Source: Haematobia irritans (Eukaryota > Arthropoda > Insecta > Diptera > Muscidae). From it: a stretch of 64,000 bases of DNA. Under the pieces are notes generated by a model. That model had not been told where the DNA came from. It saw nothing but the letters and a program-made list of their open reading frames with translations, and did no database searches. The DNA lies in NCBI RefSeq assembly GCF_050003625.1, contig NC_134400.1, forward strand, positions 60,516,066-60,580,065. The letters are read 5' to 3'. This document shows positions 44,212-56,640 of this stretch, in pieces. The number at the start of each line of letters is the position of its first letter. The stretch's first letter is position 1. The translations under genes were made by a program, and so were the position numbers.

Positions 44212-44661
44212 AGCAGAAATATTTAAATACATACACACATCAATATGTTCTGCGATATCACACAGGCACACATATTCATCAAAAGGACTAAGAACAAAAG
44301 CCGCGACATGGCTCTTAGTGTAAAAGTGTGGTCTGTCCTTTCAAATGCTCCTAGGAACACTTATTTGTCTTTGTTTGAATATTAATTGTGTTTGAGTTTC
44401 GGCAATAGTTGTTGTTGACTTCGGTATGTTTAGACACCGTATTCCATTATTTTCTAATATCAATTGCCAGAGAAAAGTTTTAAAACTCATTTAAACATTT
44501 TGCTTAACGTCAAAACTGGACAAATTGTTCAAATAACGTAGAACTTTTTGTAAAGCTGACTACTGAAAGTCATTAATCAACTTCATAGAGTGTCCTTGAG
44601 GACTAAGTCCATTGAATGGTGTGTATACAGGCGACGAGAGATGGATGGGTCCAGAACTTAC
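44212..44661. other. Intron sequence beside the exon
   Basis: First part of the 22.7-kb intron after the donor at 44661. Nothing recognised. Confidence 0.5.
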
Positions 44662-44817
44662 CGTAATTGCTATGTCATGCACGGAATCACAAGTATTAAG
44701 TTTTCTTCGAAATCTCAGGACAGTATGTGTTGTGTTCTCGTAGCCCATCATTAAAATATAATCCTGCGAAGGATCCACAATAGGTTCAGGATCGCCATTC
44801 TTTTTGATATGTCTATC
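44662..44817 (-). CDS. MOXD1-like exon: DOMON domain, C-terminal part
   Basis: 52 codons, phase 0 at both ends; acceptor TTTCTTTTCACAG before 44817 and donor GTAAGT from 44661. The protein contains DPSQDYILMMGYENTTHTVL followed by RFRRKLNTCD and then HDIAIT. This matches the DOMON block of DBH/MOXD1 proteins, where QDY/W, GYxNxTHT, F-R-R and L-x-T-C-D are hallmarks. It joins directly to NDTMRV of the next exon, giving the family's ITNDTMRV continuity. The DOMON domain precedes the copper domains and probably binds a cofactor or sugar. Upstream exons that should carry the signal peptide and the first half of DOMON were not found before 64000. Confidence 0.9.
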
Positions 44818-45220
44818 CTGTGAAAAGAAATAATGGGGAAAAGGTAATTAGCGTCAAGCCTATTGAAATCACATAAATAAATAACTACTTCAAACAAATA
44901 ATTAGAAAGCAAGTATACACAAAAACTGTCCAATTTTGAGAGTGTCAAAGTTTCAGAGGTTTGTTCGGCCAAAAGTTCGACCAGGCGGAATCCTATGTAC
45001 TACACTATGGATAGCCGAAAGTAACGTATCTTAAAACTACTCCATATTGTCTCCAAAATTTTAAGCAACTTTCATATCTACATCATTTACTTTAGTTATT
45101 AAGCGGTTTACACGCAGAGAAGACATATGATTATCCCAAACATGTTTCTGTAACATATGTGTGGCTGTATACAGAAGTCTGTGCACATATAGTTACGAAT
45201 CAGACACCTTAGGAAATTTT
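44818..45220. other. Intron sequence with a small TA-element end
   Basis: About 45112-45140 begins TA then CACGCAGAGAAGACATATG, a terminus like that of family X. Otherwise unrecognised. Confidence 0.5.
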
Positions 45221-46679
45221 AATACCCTGCATCACTTTGTGGAACAGGGTGTTAATAAGTGCATATGTTTACAATACCGAGTAGGAACAGGATAGACAAA
45301 CGATATCTATGGCAATATGGTTATGCCAACGTTCTTAGTCGATTTATATACCTAACTATATAAAATGTTTACCGCAACCATATTACCCAGTGAATATAGT
45401 GCTTAAAACTAATATTGTTATGATCTTGATGAAATCGTACACCAATCAGGGGAATTCAGCATTGTCTCTAACAAATACGTTTCGATTTGTTGTTGCATTA
45501 GTGTAGTAACAAGTATATACGGTCGTAAATTCGGTCAGGCTGAATCGTACACTGTTAGAAAAATATGTTTTTCATATGTTCCGATATAAACAAAATGTGT
45601 TTCGCCCACAATTTTATAACACAATATATTTAAGTGCAAACATGTAATGTTCCTAAACTAACACTAAATGTTTGGGACATCTATGTAAATATGTTAGAAT
45701 ATATTATGTTTGGGGCAATACCATTTCATAAAAATCATATGTGTGAATGCAAACATATATAAATTTACAAATTTCGACTAAACATACATATGTTGTGATA
45801 TTTTATTCAAAGCGACAGAGAGCGTATAGAGAAAGAAATAGAGATTGAAACCGGGAGAGTTGACGAAAGATATCAACATAACACAGCGAAAGAATCAGAA
45901 GAGAACAATTTCTGTGAAACCCCTTGTATGTTGTTTCGGAAAACTGTTTTATGATAAGGCCAAAAATTTGATATGCTTAAGTCTAAATATTATTTAATTT
46001 GAATAAAGAGAATAGGCATTCGGAACCAAGAGAATAGACATTTGGAAAACAAACAGCGTATGTTTTCGCCTTGAGAGCAGCATTTTATGTATGTGTGGAC
46101 ATGTGTTTTGTTTATCATTTTGGCATTATTGGCACAATTTTTTTCTTGGTTCGTTAAAAGAAATCAGGGTTCTTCATAAAAATAACGAAAGGGCACTATA
46201 CTTTTTTTAGAGTTGGGACAGTAAAAAGAAATAAGGAGGAAATAGTGAAAAATTACACAGTAAAATGTATAAAAACAAAGTTTAGTTCCTCCTTATTAAT
46301 AAGTAGTCCACGAGGAGTTGACGGACACCTTCAAATATAAAAGCGGGCATTAAGTTCGAGTTTTGCAACTAAAACAATTTAAAAAGATTATTTTGTTTAA
46401 AATGAATTATTAAAGAAAAATAAAAGGCAATTTAGAGCGATGGTGTTAAATGCTAGTAAAAAACTGTTCATGCCTAAATAAATTTATGTTTATATTATAA
46501 AATTATTTATGTATGTTTATACTCGAATCCACGTTCTTCTTTTGTTAGAGTTTTTGAATTCCTTCCAAATTTTAAAGTTTTGTATAAAACAAGTTTTTGT
46601 TACAAAATTGTTACATTTGAAATAAAAAAAATATTTTATCCAAAAATCAGTCTATTTTAAATAGAAATATTTAATATAG

Positions 46680-46746
46680 TGGGCAGGGATTGAACCCACG
46701 ACCCTTTGCATGCAAGGCAGACATGCTAACCACTGCTCCACGTGGC
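46680..46746 (-). other. tRNA-like pol III module, Ala(UGC)-like
   Basis: Minus strand TGGAGCAGTGGTTAGC (A box), CTTGCAT loop with TGC, GTGGGTTCAATCCCTG (B box). Confidence 0.72.
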
Positions 46747-46860
46747 AAACAAATGTATGTTTCTGTTAAATAATGTTATGTTTGCATGAGCTCGTGGGCG
46801 CTGCAAACTATGCTATATAAATGTAACTTATAACGATAATTATCTACTGGTGACTATAAC

Positions 46861-46936
46861 AGCTACGTAGCCCAGTGGATAGTTGTTGGCTTACAAACTG
46901 TATGGTCCTCGGTTCGATTCTCCGTACAGGCGAAAG
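46861..46936 (+). other. tRNA-like pol III module, Val(UAC)-like
   Basis: TAGCCCAGTGGATAG (A box), CTTACAA loop with TAC, CGGTTCGATTCTCC (B box), then a GCGAAAGG end. Divergent from the 46680 module. Confidence 0.72.
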
Positions 46937-47305
46937 GTAAAATTTAAAAAAATTATAAAAGTGAATAATTTTTTCAACATTATTTGTATTACAGAAAAAG
47001 GTGCCAAGAACTAAAATATATCGTGGAAGTGGAAATTAGGAGTATGTTAGGGAATGAGCACAATCGTCTTTGGGAAAAATTCTTCCAAGCATATAATACT
47101 TTTGGGCTTAAAATGAATCCAAACATATAATATGTTCACATAAAACAAATATATTAATGTTTCGGCAGTATCCAATAATATATGTGCTTCCTGCAAAATA
47201 TGTTTGGAACATATGTTAAAGAAGCGATTTTTTTGAGGGTGTATGCACCCTCCATCAAGGATTGCGCAAAAAGTTCTACCAAAGACTGTCATCCAAAATC
47301 GATTT

Positions 47306-47706
47306 ATTTGGCTTATGATAACACAACGCAACATAAAAATTGCAAAAAAAAAATCACTTATCTAAGGCGAAAAATCTGAAGGAAACCAATTTCTGGATTT
47401 TGCTGATTGTCTGCCAAATTTGATTTTGAGCACCTTTTTGCAATTTTATTCTATTTTTCGCATGGTTGTAGCTCGAAAAATGCTGTGCAGTCTTCAGCAA
47501 AGTTGTAATTCTGAATATATAAAGACGGAAAAAGTTCAACTTCACGCTCAAAACCCCCAAAAGAGTGAGAAGTAGTTAGAATGTTATGCCTTCATGACAT
47601 AATAAGATCTTGTCATATACATTTCAATTGACGCACAGTGGTTCCAAATCGCTTTCGTTGGAAATAATTCTGCAACTTTTGAACGGATAAAGATATCCAC
47701 ATATTA
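47306..47706. repeat. Repeat shared with 53060-53400 (inverted)
   Basis: About 47640-47700 (GGAACGGATAAAGATATC neighbourhood) is the inverse of about 53305-53380. No coding capacity recognised. Confidence 0.5.
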
Positions 47707-48007
47707 CACCCTCAAAAAAATTGCTTCTCCAACATATGTTCCTAACATAATTTGCAGGAAGCACATATATTATTGGATACTGCCGAAACATTAATATGTT
47801 TGTTTTATGTGAACATATTATATGTTTGAAAGCATTTTGAGCCCAAAAGTATTATATGCTTGGAAGAAATTTCCCCAAAGAGGATTGTGCTCATTCCCTC
47901 ACATAATTTTCACTTCCACGAAATTTTTTAGTTCTTGGCACCTTTTTCTGTAATACAAATAATGTTGAAGAAATTATTCAATTTTATAAATTGTTTAAAT
48001 TTTACCG

Positions 48008-48083
48008 TTCGCCTGGACGGAGAATCGAACCGAGGACCACACAGTTTGTAAGTCAACACACTATCCACTGAGCTACGTAGCTG
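48008..48083 (-). other. tRNA-like pol III module, Val(UAC)-like
   Basis: Minus strand A box TAGCTCAGTGGATAG and B box CGGTTCGATTCTCC; in this copy the A box is closest to the tRNA consensus. Confidence 0.7.
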
Positions 48084-48195
48084 TTATGGTCATCAATAGA
48101 CAATTATCGTTATAAGTTACATTTACATAGCATAGTTTGCAGCGCCCACGAGCCCATGCAAACATAACATTATTTAACAGAAACATACATTTTTT

Positions 48196-48267
48196 GCCAC
48201 GTGGAGCAGTGGTTAGCATGTCTGCCTTGCATGCAAAGGGTCGTGGATTCAATCCCTGCTCCGACCG
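48196..48267 (+). other. tRNA-like pol III module, Ala(UGC)-like
   Basis: A box TGGAGCAGTGGTTAGC, loop CTTGCAT, B box GGATTCAATCCCTG, then a T run at about 48278. Confidence 0.7.
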
Positions 48268-48691
48268 AACACCAATTTTTTTTTTTAAATTAAACATTTA
48301 TATTTATAATAAATTAGATTTGTATAATGGAACTTCGAAATGTGGGTTATTAAAGATTTACAGTCAGAAACAGTGCTTGATATAAACGAAGTGGACTAAG
48401 CTTTTGGATAAAATATTATTTTTTATTGAAAAAATAACAATTTTGTAACAAAAAACTGTTTTTGGTATAAAAGTTTGAGTCGAGTATAAACATAAATAAA
48501 TAATTTTGTAATATACACATACATTTATTTAGGCGTGAACAGTTTTTAACTAGCATTTAACATCATTTTAAATGCATTTAAAACTTTTCGTGTTTTGTAC
48601 TTAATTTCAAGAATATAAACTTTTTCAGCAAAACTCGAACTTAATGCCCGCTTTTATATTTGAAGGTGTCCGTCAACACCTCCTGGACTAC

Positions 48692-49000
48692 TTACCGCCC
48701 GAGTTAAACTCATATGACCAGCGGAGGTCAAATTTTCACTTCGAGACCAAAGTTTCACTCCGATTTACTTGAAATTTTGCACAGGTAGTAGAATTAACAT
48801 TCAGGCCATGCATACCAAATTGGGTTGAAATCGGTTTAGATATAGCTCCCATATATATCTTACGCCCGATATGCACTTATATGGCCCCAGAAACCAGGAT
48901 TTTTCTGATTTGCTTCAAATTTTTCACAAGGGTTATATTTAATAATATCGTCAATTGTGCCAAGTTTGGTTTAAATCGGTGCAAATTTAGCATTATTTGA
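48692..49000 (+). mobile_element. Class II mini-me fragment
   Basis: About two 153-bp-type units with CATATGACC and ATATAGCTCCCATATATATC words; no head or tail. Confidence 0.75.
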
Positions 49001-49199
49001 CAAGAGTTAGTGAGGTCGAGTGCAAATTTTTTGGGCATTTTCCTAAGCAAAGGAATATGTACGTTGGAAAGGTATTTGCGAGGACTTTCATTTTATATAA
49101 TCGGCAACAATTTTTATACCCTCCATCATAGGATGGGGGTATATTAACTTTGTCATTCCGTTTGTAACACATCGAGATATTGCTCTAAGACCCCATAAA

Positions 49200-49481
<282 letters not shown>

Positions 49482-49629
49482 TGGGTCGTGGTGAAATTCT
49501 GAGTCGATCTAACCATGTCCGTCCGTCCGTCCGTCCGTCTGTTGACATCACGCTAACCTCCGAACGAAACAAGCCATCGACTTGAAACTTGGCACAAGTA
49601 GTTGCTATCGATGTAGGTCGGACGGTATT

Positions 49630-50520
49630 GAAAATGGGCCATATCGGTCCACTTTTACGTATAGCCCCCATATAAAGGGACCCTCAGATTTGGCTTGTGG
49701 AGCCTCTAACAGAAGTATATTTCATCCGATTCGGCTGAAATTTGGTATATGGTGTTGGTATATGGTCTCCAACAACCATGCAAAAATTGGTCCACATCGG
49801 TTCATAATTATATATAGCCCCCATATAAACCGATCCCAGGATTTGGCTTGCGGAGCCTAAAAGAGAAGCAAATTTCATCCGATCCGGCTGAAATTTGGTA
49901 CGTGGTGTTGGTATATGGTCTCTAACAATCATGCAAAAATTGGTCCACATCGGTCCATAATTATATATGGCCCCCATATAAACCGATCCACAGATTTGGC
50001 TTGCGGAGCCTCAAAGAGAAGCAAATTTCATCTGATCCGGCTGAAATTTGGTACATGATGTTGGTATATGGTCTCTAACAACCATGCAAAAATTGGTCCA
50101 CATCGGTCCATAATTATATATAGACCCCATATAAACCGATCTCCAGATTTGGCTTGCGAAGCCTCAACGAGGAGCAAATTGCATCCGATCCGGCTGAAAT
50201 TTGGTACATGGTATTGGTATGTGGTCTCTAACAACCGTGCAAAAATTGGTCCACATCGGTTCATAATTATATATAGCTCCATATAAACCGATCCCCAGAT
50301 TTGGCTTGCGAAGTCTCCAAGAAAAGCAAATTTCATCCAATCCGGTTGTAATTTGGAACATGGTGTTAGTTTATGATCTTTAACAACCGTGCCAGAATTG
50401 GTCCATATCGGTCCATAATTATATATAGCCCCCATATAAAACATTCTCCAGATTTGACCTCCGGAGCCTCTTGGAGGAGCAAAATTCATCCGATCCGGTT
50501 CAAATTAGGAACGTGGTGTT
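49630..50520 (+). repeat. 153-bp tandem array in M3
   Basis: About six units, same consensus as in M2. Confidence 0.9.
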
Positions 50521-50914
50521 AGTATATGGTCGCTAACAACCATACCAAAATTGGTCCTATCACACAAAAATTGGTCCATATCGGTTCATATACATGGTTG
50601 CCACTAGAGCCAAAAATAATCTACCAAAATTTTATTTCTATAGAAAATTTTGTCAAAATTTTATTTCTATAGAAAATTTTGTTAAAATTTTATTTCTATA
50701 GAAAATTTTGTTAAAATTTTATTTCTGAAGAAATTTTTGTCAAAATTTTCTTTCTATAGAAAATTTTGTCAAAATTTTTATTTCTATAGAAAATTTTGTG
50801 AAAATTTTATTTCTCTAGAAAATTTTGTTAAAATTTTATTTTTGTAGAAAATTTTGTCAAAATTTTATGTCTACTTTGTCAAACTGAATTATATACGTAT
50901 TGGATCGATCTTTT

Positions 50915-51055
50915 TATACCCTTCACCACTACTGTGGTACAGGGTATAATAAGTTTGTGCATTTGTATGAAACGCCAAGAAGGAGTAATCATAGACCAAC
51001 CTTTTAGTATACGGATCGGCTTAGAATTAAATTCTGAGTCGATTTAGCGATGTCC

Positions 51056-51097
<42 letters not shown>

Positions 51098-52671
51098 TAA
51101 TGTATTTTTGTGTGCAAAGTACAGCTCGCAGTTTTAGTCCGATTGTCCTAAAATTTGGTATAGTGTCCTGTTTCGGCTCAAAGACGATCCCTATTGATTT
51201 TGGAAAAAATCGGTTCAGATTTAGATATAGCTGCCATATATATTTTTCACCGATCTGGTCATAATTGGCGTGTATATCAACCGATCTTCCTCAAATTCCG
51301 TACATCCGAATATTTTATGAGTCTCGAAAAACTTGCAAAATATCAGCAAAATCGGTTCAGATTTAGATATAGCTCCCATATATAGCTTTCGCCCGATTTA
51401 CACTCATATGACCACAGAGGCCAAGTTTTTGCTCCGATTTAGTTGAAATTTTGCACAGGGAGTAGAATTAGCATTACAGCTATGCGTGCCAAATTTGGTT
51501 GAAATCGGTTCAGATTTAGATATAGCTCCCATATATAGCTTTCGCCCGATTTACACTGAAATGACCACAGAGGCCAATTTTTTGCTCCGATTTAGTTGAA
51601 ATTTTGCACAGGGAGTATAATTATCATTGTAGCTATGCGTGCTAAATTTGGTTGAAATCGGTTCAGATTTAGAAATAGCTCCCATATATAGCTTTCGCCC
51701 GATTTACATTCATATGACCACAGAGGCCAATTTTTCACTCCCATTTAGTTGAAATTTTGCACAGGGAGTAGAATTAGCATTGTAGCTATACGTGCCAAAT
51801 TTGGTTGAAATCGGTTCAGATTTAGATATATCTCCCATACATAGCTTTCGCCCGAGTTACACTCATATGACCACAGAGGCCAATTTTTAACTCCGATTTA
51901 GTTGAAATTTTGCACAGGGAGTAGAATTAGCATTGTAGCTGTGCGTGCCAAATTTGGTTGACATCGGTTCAGATTTAGATTTAGCTCCCATATATATGTT
52001 TTTCTGATTTCGACCAACATTTTCCTTGTAAAATCGCCACTGCTTTGTCTAAAAGTTGTCAAAATGACTCTAATTTTCCTAAACTTCTAGTACATATATA
52101 TCGAGCGATAAATCATAAATAAACTTTTGCGAAGTTTCCTTAAAATTGCTTCAGATTTAATTGTTTCCCATATTTTTTTACTAAAATTGTGTTCCACCCT
52201 AGTGCATTAGCCATCTTAAATTTTGAGTCTATAGATTTTGTAGAAGTCTATCAAATTCTGTCCAAATCGAGTGATATTTAATTGTATGTATTTGGGACAA
52301 ACCTTTATATATAGCCCCCAACACATTTGACGGATGTGATATGGTATCGAAAATTTAGATCTACCAAGTGGTGCAGGGTATAATATAGTCGGCCCCGCCC
52401 GACTTTAGACTTTCCTTACTTGTTTTTTACTAACATTGTGTTTCACCCTAGTGCATTAGTCGACTTAAATTTTGAGTCTATAGATTTTGTAGAAGTCTAT
52501 CAAATTCTTCCAGATCGAGTGATATTTAAATGTATGTATTTGGGACAAACCTTTATATATAGCCCCCAACACATTTGATGGATGTGATATGGTATCGAAA
52601 ATTTAGATCTTCAAAGTGGTGCAGGGTATAATATAGTCGGCCCCGCCCGACTTTAGACTTTCCATACTGGT
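50915..52671 (+). mobile_element. Class II mini-me, complete, inserted in M3
   Basis: Head ATACCCTTCACCACTACTGT, (TCTG)n at 51055-51100, four to five units with ATGACCACAGAGGCCAA at 153-bp spacing, tail GTCGGCCCCGCCCGAC then CTTTCCTTACTTG. The last 245 bp or so occur twice in tandem (52190-52425 and 52430-52671). Confidence 0.88.
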
Positions 52672-52878
52672 TTGATTTAATATATACCACGTATGGACTT
52701 ACATACAATTTAGAAGATGGTGTTAGGAGGTTTTAACATACCTTGCCATCGGCAAGCGTTACCGCAACTTAAGTAATTCGATTGTGAATGGCAGTGTTTA
52801 GATGAAGTTTCTACGCAATCCATGGTGGAGGGTACATAAGCTTCGGTCTGGCCGAACTTACGGCCGTATATACTTGTT

Positions 52879-53040
52879 TAGTTTAATATATACCACGTAT
52901 GGACTATGTGGTATATATTACGGTGTTAGGTAGTTTTAAGATACCTTGCCATCGGCTTCAGTAGAAGTTTCTTCGCAATCCATGGTGGAGGGTACATAAG
53001 CTTCGGCCTGGCCGAACTTACGGCCGTATATACTTGTTTT
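52879..53040 (+). mobile_element. Second class I mini-me tail
   Basis: Starts TAGTTTAATATATACCACG straight after the M3 tail and ends with the same hairpin and CGTATATACTTGTTT. It is a tandem duplication of the 3' end, slightly rearranged. Confidence 0.8.
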
Positions 53041-53530
53041 GTTTTGAAACGATTTTTTTGATTTGGATAACGATTTTTTGAAAAAATACAATGTGGGAAT
53101 TAAAAATTTGAATTGAAACCTTTATAACTTTTGAACTAATTATATCATTATGATTTTATTGAGTTTTGCTGGGAAAATTATTTTAAAAATTTGCAGAATA
53201 TCCCATTCCCAAATTCGTATCAAAAATTCCTACAGGTCAGCCCACGGACAAGGACCCACAAACTTAGAGGAAAACACTTCAGCTTTCACACAAAGAAAAA
53301 ATTATGTTGATATCTTTATCCGTTCAAAAGTTCCAGAAATATTAAAAAAAAACGATTTGGAACCACTGTTTGACGTTTCGAACCTTGATGTTCAATGGCG
53401 TTTGTAGCTGAGTGTGCTTTTCCGTTATATGCCAACAAACCCAAGTTCAACACCCGGTGAGACCGAAAAAAAAATTTTCAAATTGTAAAATTTAGATACA
53501 AAGGAAATTAAAGTGTGGTAAAAAATATTG
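53041..53530. other. Repeat scrap and tRNA-like fragment
   Basis: 53060-53400 matches 47.6 kb in inverse. At 53399-53465 GTAGCTGAGTGTGC and AAGTTCAACACCCGG resemble A and B boxes followed by an A run, a possible SINE head. Confidence 0.45.
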
Positions 53531-55350
53531 ATAACAAGTATATACAGCAGTAAGTTCGGCCGGGCCGAATCTTAAATACCCACCACCATGAATCAAATAT
53601 TAGGGTTTCCTTTGAAATTTCAGGAGGGCTTGAGGACACTTCCGGAAGATAAATTTAAAGATTTCACCTATGAGGACTATATCAGGTTCTGGATTTATAA
53701 GAACAATTTTTGTTTGAGTTTTAGAGGAATCATTAACATCTCTTGTATGTGTGCAAGAAAATTATAAAATAACGTCTTGATTTGAAATCTTAAGTTTCAA
53801 GCAATTTTCATGATCAGTGCGCCTTCTACACCCTCAAGAAGTGAAGTCGGTCTATATGGAGGCATTACCAAATGGACCGATAAAAACTTAATCCGATACA
53901 CGTTTTTCTGAGCCTCAAATACCAGAATATTTACAATTTCAGGCAAATCAGATAAAAACTACGGTTTCTAGAAACCCACGGAGTTAAATCTGGAAATCGT
54001 TCTTATGGGGGCTATACTAAAATATAGACCGATACTCACCGTTTTCGGCACACCTCTTTATGGCCCGAAAATACCTCTAGATTTCCATTTTCAGGCAAAT
54101 TGGATAAAAAGTTTGGATTCTAGAAGCCCAAGAAGTAAAATCGGGAAGTCGGTCTATATGGGGGCTATACCAAAATATGGACCGATACTCATCATTTTCG
54201 GCACACCTATTTATGGCAAATTGGATAAAAACTACGGTTTCTATAAGCCCAAGACCCCAAATCGGGAGGTCGGTTTATATGGGCACCATACCAAAACATG
54301 GACCGATGCTCACCATTTTTGGCACACCTCTTTACGGTTCTAAAGTACCTTTTGATTTACAAATTCAGATAAATTGGATAAAAACTGCGGTTTCTATAAG
54401 CCCAAGAAGTAAAATCGGGAGATCGGTCTATATGGGGGCTATACCAAAATATGGATCGATACTCACAATTTTTGGCACACGCATTTGTGGTCTTACAATA
54501 CCTCTAGTTTTCCAATTTCAGATAAATTGAATAAAAACTGCGGTTTCTATAAGCCCAAGAAGTAAAATCGGGAGATCGGTCTATATGGGGGCTATATCAA
54601 AACAGGGATCGATACTCACCATTTTTGGCACACCTCTTTATGGTCATAAAATACCTCTAGATTTCAAATTTCAGGCAAATTGGATAAAAACTGCGGTTTC
54701 TATAAGCCCAAGAAGTAAAATCGGGAGATCGGTCTATATGGGGGCTATACCAAAATATGGACCGATACGTACCATTTTTGGCACACCTCTTTATGGTCAT
54801 AAAATACCTCTAGATTTCAAATTTCAGGCAAATTGGATAAAAACTACGATTTCTATAAGCCCAAGAAGTAAAATAGGGAGATCGGTCTATATGGGGGCTA
54901 TACCAAAATATGGATCGGTACTCGCAATTTTTGGCACACGTATTTGTGGTCCTACAATACCTCTAGATTTCCAATTTCAGGCAAATTGGATAAACACTAC
55001 GATTTCTATAAGCCCAAGACCCCAAATCGGGAGGTCGGTTTATATGGGGACTATATCAAAACCTGGACCGATATAGCCCATCTTCGAACTTGACCTGCCT
55101 GCAGACAAAAGGCGAGTTTGTCCAAAATTTCAGCACGATTGCTTCATTATTGAAGACTGTAGCGTGATTACAACAGACAGACAGACAGACAGACAGACGG
55201 ACAGACGGACATCGTTATATCGTCTTAGAATTTCTCCCTGATCAAGAATATATATACTTTATATAGTCGGAAATCGATATTTCGATGTGTTACAAACGGA
55301 ATGACAAACTTATTATACCCCCGTCACCATTCTATGGTGGTTTGTATAAA
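53531..55350 (-). mobile_element. Class III mini-me (inverted copy)
   Basis: On the minus strand: head ACCACCATAGAATGGTGACG, TTTGTCATTCCGTTTGTAAC, (GTCY)n at 55165-55215, six to seven 153-bp units (TATATGGGGGCTATACCAAA), tail with TTCGGCCCGGCCGAA and TATATACTTGTT. Second copy at 59397-61325. Confidence 0.88.
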
Positions 55351-55858
55351 AATAAAAAGCGAAATTGCTTTGAAAGTGATCAAAATTTGCACTACTTCGG
55401 GATCATGAATTGGGGATCCAAACTAGAAGCTCTTTTTTTGCTGGGAACTTTTAAAACTGTATGGTAGCGATTCAGGCGAGTGCAAGCTACCATCATGCAT
55501 ACATATGTGTCCTATCAGGCTGTCCAGCCAAAAAATGGAGCACTATTTCAGCAGGATTGTAAGGGAGAGAGGCAATACCAACTGCTTACAAAACAACCGA
55601 ATCAGCACTGATTTTTGTTGGCGATGTCCCGATTTAGATCATCTTCTACATAGCGCTGATATTTTAGTAGAAATATTGCTCAGAATTGATATATAATCTT
55701 GAGTATAGCATTGTTGACGTGAAGGAAAACAGCACTACCTTTCATGCATCTATACTACATGAATTGGTTGCAATAACGTAAACGAATGATCATAAACTAG
55801 TTTGATTACTAGTTTGATTACTTTGACCTCACGACAGTATTTTTTCAGTGTGCAATTA
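55351..55858. other. Intron sequence, no feature recognised
   Basis: A 63-codon frame at 55505 has no family resemblance. Nothing else. Confidence 0.45.
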
Positions 55859-56640
55859 CACTAGCCAACAGTCGTTTTGTGAATTGGTTCTAGCATAATT
55901 TTTCTCATTGATTTTGACCTACTAAACACGAAAATGAGTTTTAAAAAATTTTCTGTCGTTTGGTTTTCGAGATACAAATTTTTGAACTTTTTTTTTTTAA
56001 TTTTTGGAGGTACACTTACAATTTTGAGCATATATTTCGTCTTCTTTGACCTATTTGATCCTACTACTACTCAAATTAAATTGAGCCGTCTACAACTCAT
56101 TTTCAGAAAATTTTCAAAGCGGGCATGTAGTTTGGATGTTGGCGGCTTAAAAAGGTTAAAAAACGGCATTTTTTAGTAAAAATGTGGCAGAAAAAACCAT
56201 AAAAAAATTCATATAAAATATAAAACACGATGTTAACAGCAATTTTGGTTTTTTACGTATAGCTGAAAATTTTACAAAGAAAATGAACCCTTACTTAACA
56301 AAATCCGTTTTTTAACCTTTTTAAGCCGCCAACATCCAAACTACTTACCAGAATTGAAAATGAGAATGAGAATTGAAAATGAGAATGAGTTAGACGGCTC
56401 AATTTTCTTTAATTTGAGTAGTAGTAGGATCAATTAGGTCAAAGAAGACAAAAGATATGCTCAAAATTGTAAGAGTACCTCCAAAAATTAAAAAAAAAAA
56501 CATTAAAAAATTTGTATCTCGAAAACCAATCGACAGAAAATTTTTTAAAACTCATTTTCGTGTTTAGTAGGTCAAAATCAATGGGAAAAGGTATGCTAGA
56601 AACAAATAACAGAGAAAATTCTTTTATTTGTGACCTAGTG
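55859..56640. mobile_element. Foldback element, about 290-bp inverted arms
   Basis: Left arm 55890-56176 and right arm 56299-56606 are near-perfect inverses, with a loop of about 120 bp. Landmarks: TTTTGACCTACTAAACACG against its inverse at 56560-56580, and GCCGCC near both sides of the loop. Outer ends CACTAG and CTAGTG are flanked by TTA on both sides. The arms have drifted by small indels such as a GAAAATGAGAATGAGAATT repeat at 56357. Confidence 0.88.

Larger units (their letters stand above)
4765..44817 (-). other. DBH-like monooxygenase (MOXD1 family) gene, partial, three exons
   Basis: Three exons on the minus strand (44662-44817, 21702-21977, 4765-4950) join in phase 0 to give 206 continuous codons with no stop. 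All acceptors end in CAG after pyrimidine runs; donors are GTAAGT, GTAAGC and GTAAGT. The joined protein runs from the end of a DOMON domain through the first half of the copper type II ascorbate-dependent monooxygenase domain, as in DBH and MOXD1. Flies have MOXD1 homologues, including olf413; which one this is cannot be settled without a search. Introns are about 22.7 kb and 16.8 kb and consist largely of transposons. The start of the gene lies beyond 64000 or in an exon I did not find, and the second copper domain lies to the left of position 1. I found no further exon in 1-4764 or 44818-64000. Confidence 0.88.
45550..47241 (-). mobile_element. TA-targeting family with tRNA-like pair, copy 2 (intact ends)
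   Basis: 1692 bp, TA at 45548-45549 and 47242-47243. On the minus strand it has the same order as copy 1: CACCCTC end, Val-like module, Ala-like module, CACTGTTAG end. The TA duplication is confirmed by the split mini-me tail on either side. Confidence 0.92.
45221..47305 (-). mobile_element. Mini-me tail fragment split by the TA family copy 2
   Basis: 45500-45549 and 47242-47305 are the two halves of an inverted mini-me tail. Joined across one TA they read as the tail seen at 52800-52878 (GGAGGGTACATAAGC region). A small TACCCTGCATCACTTTGTGG head at 45223 may belong with it. Confidence 0.75.
47707..48690 (+). mobile_element. TA-targeting family with tRNA-like pair, copy 3 (right-truncated)
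   Basis: TA at 47705-47706 then CACCCTCAAAAAAATTGC. Both tRNA-like modules are present. It stops at about 48690, where class II mini-me sequence begins. Confidence 0.85.

Noticed and set aside
9746..48267. The tRNA-like modules as functional tRNA genes
   Set aside because: They recur inside transposon copies, the stems are imperfect and the anticodon-loop bases vary among copies.
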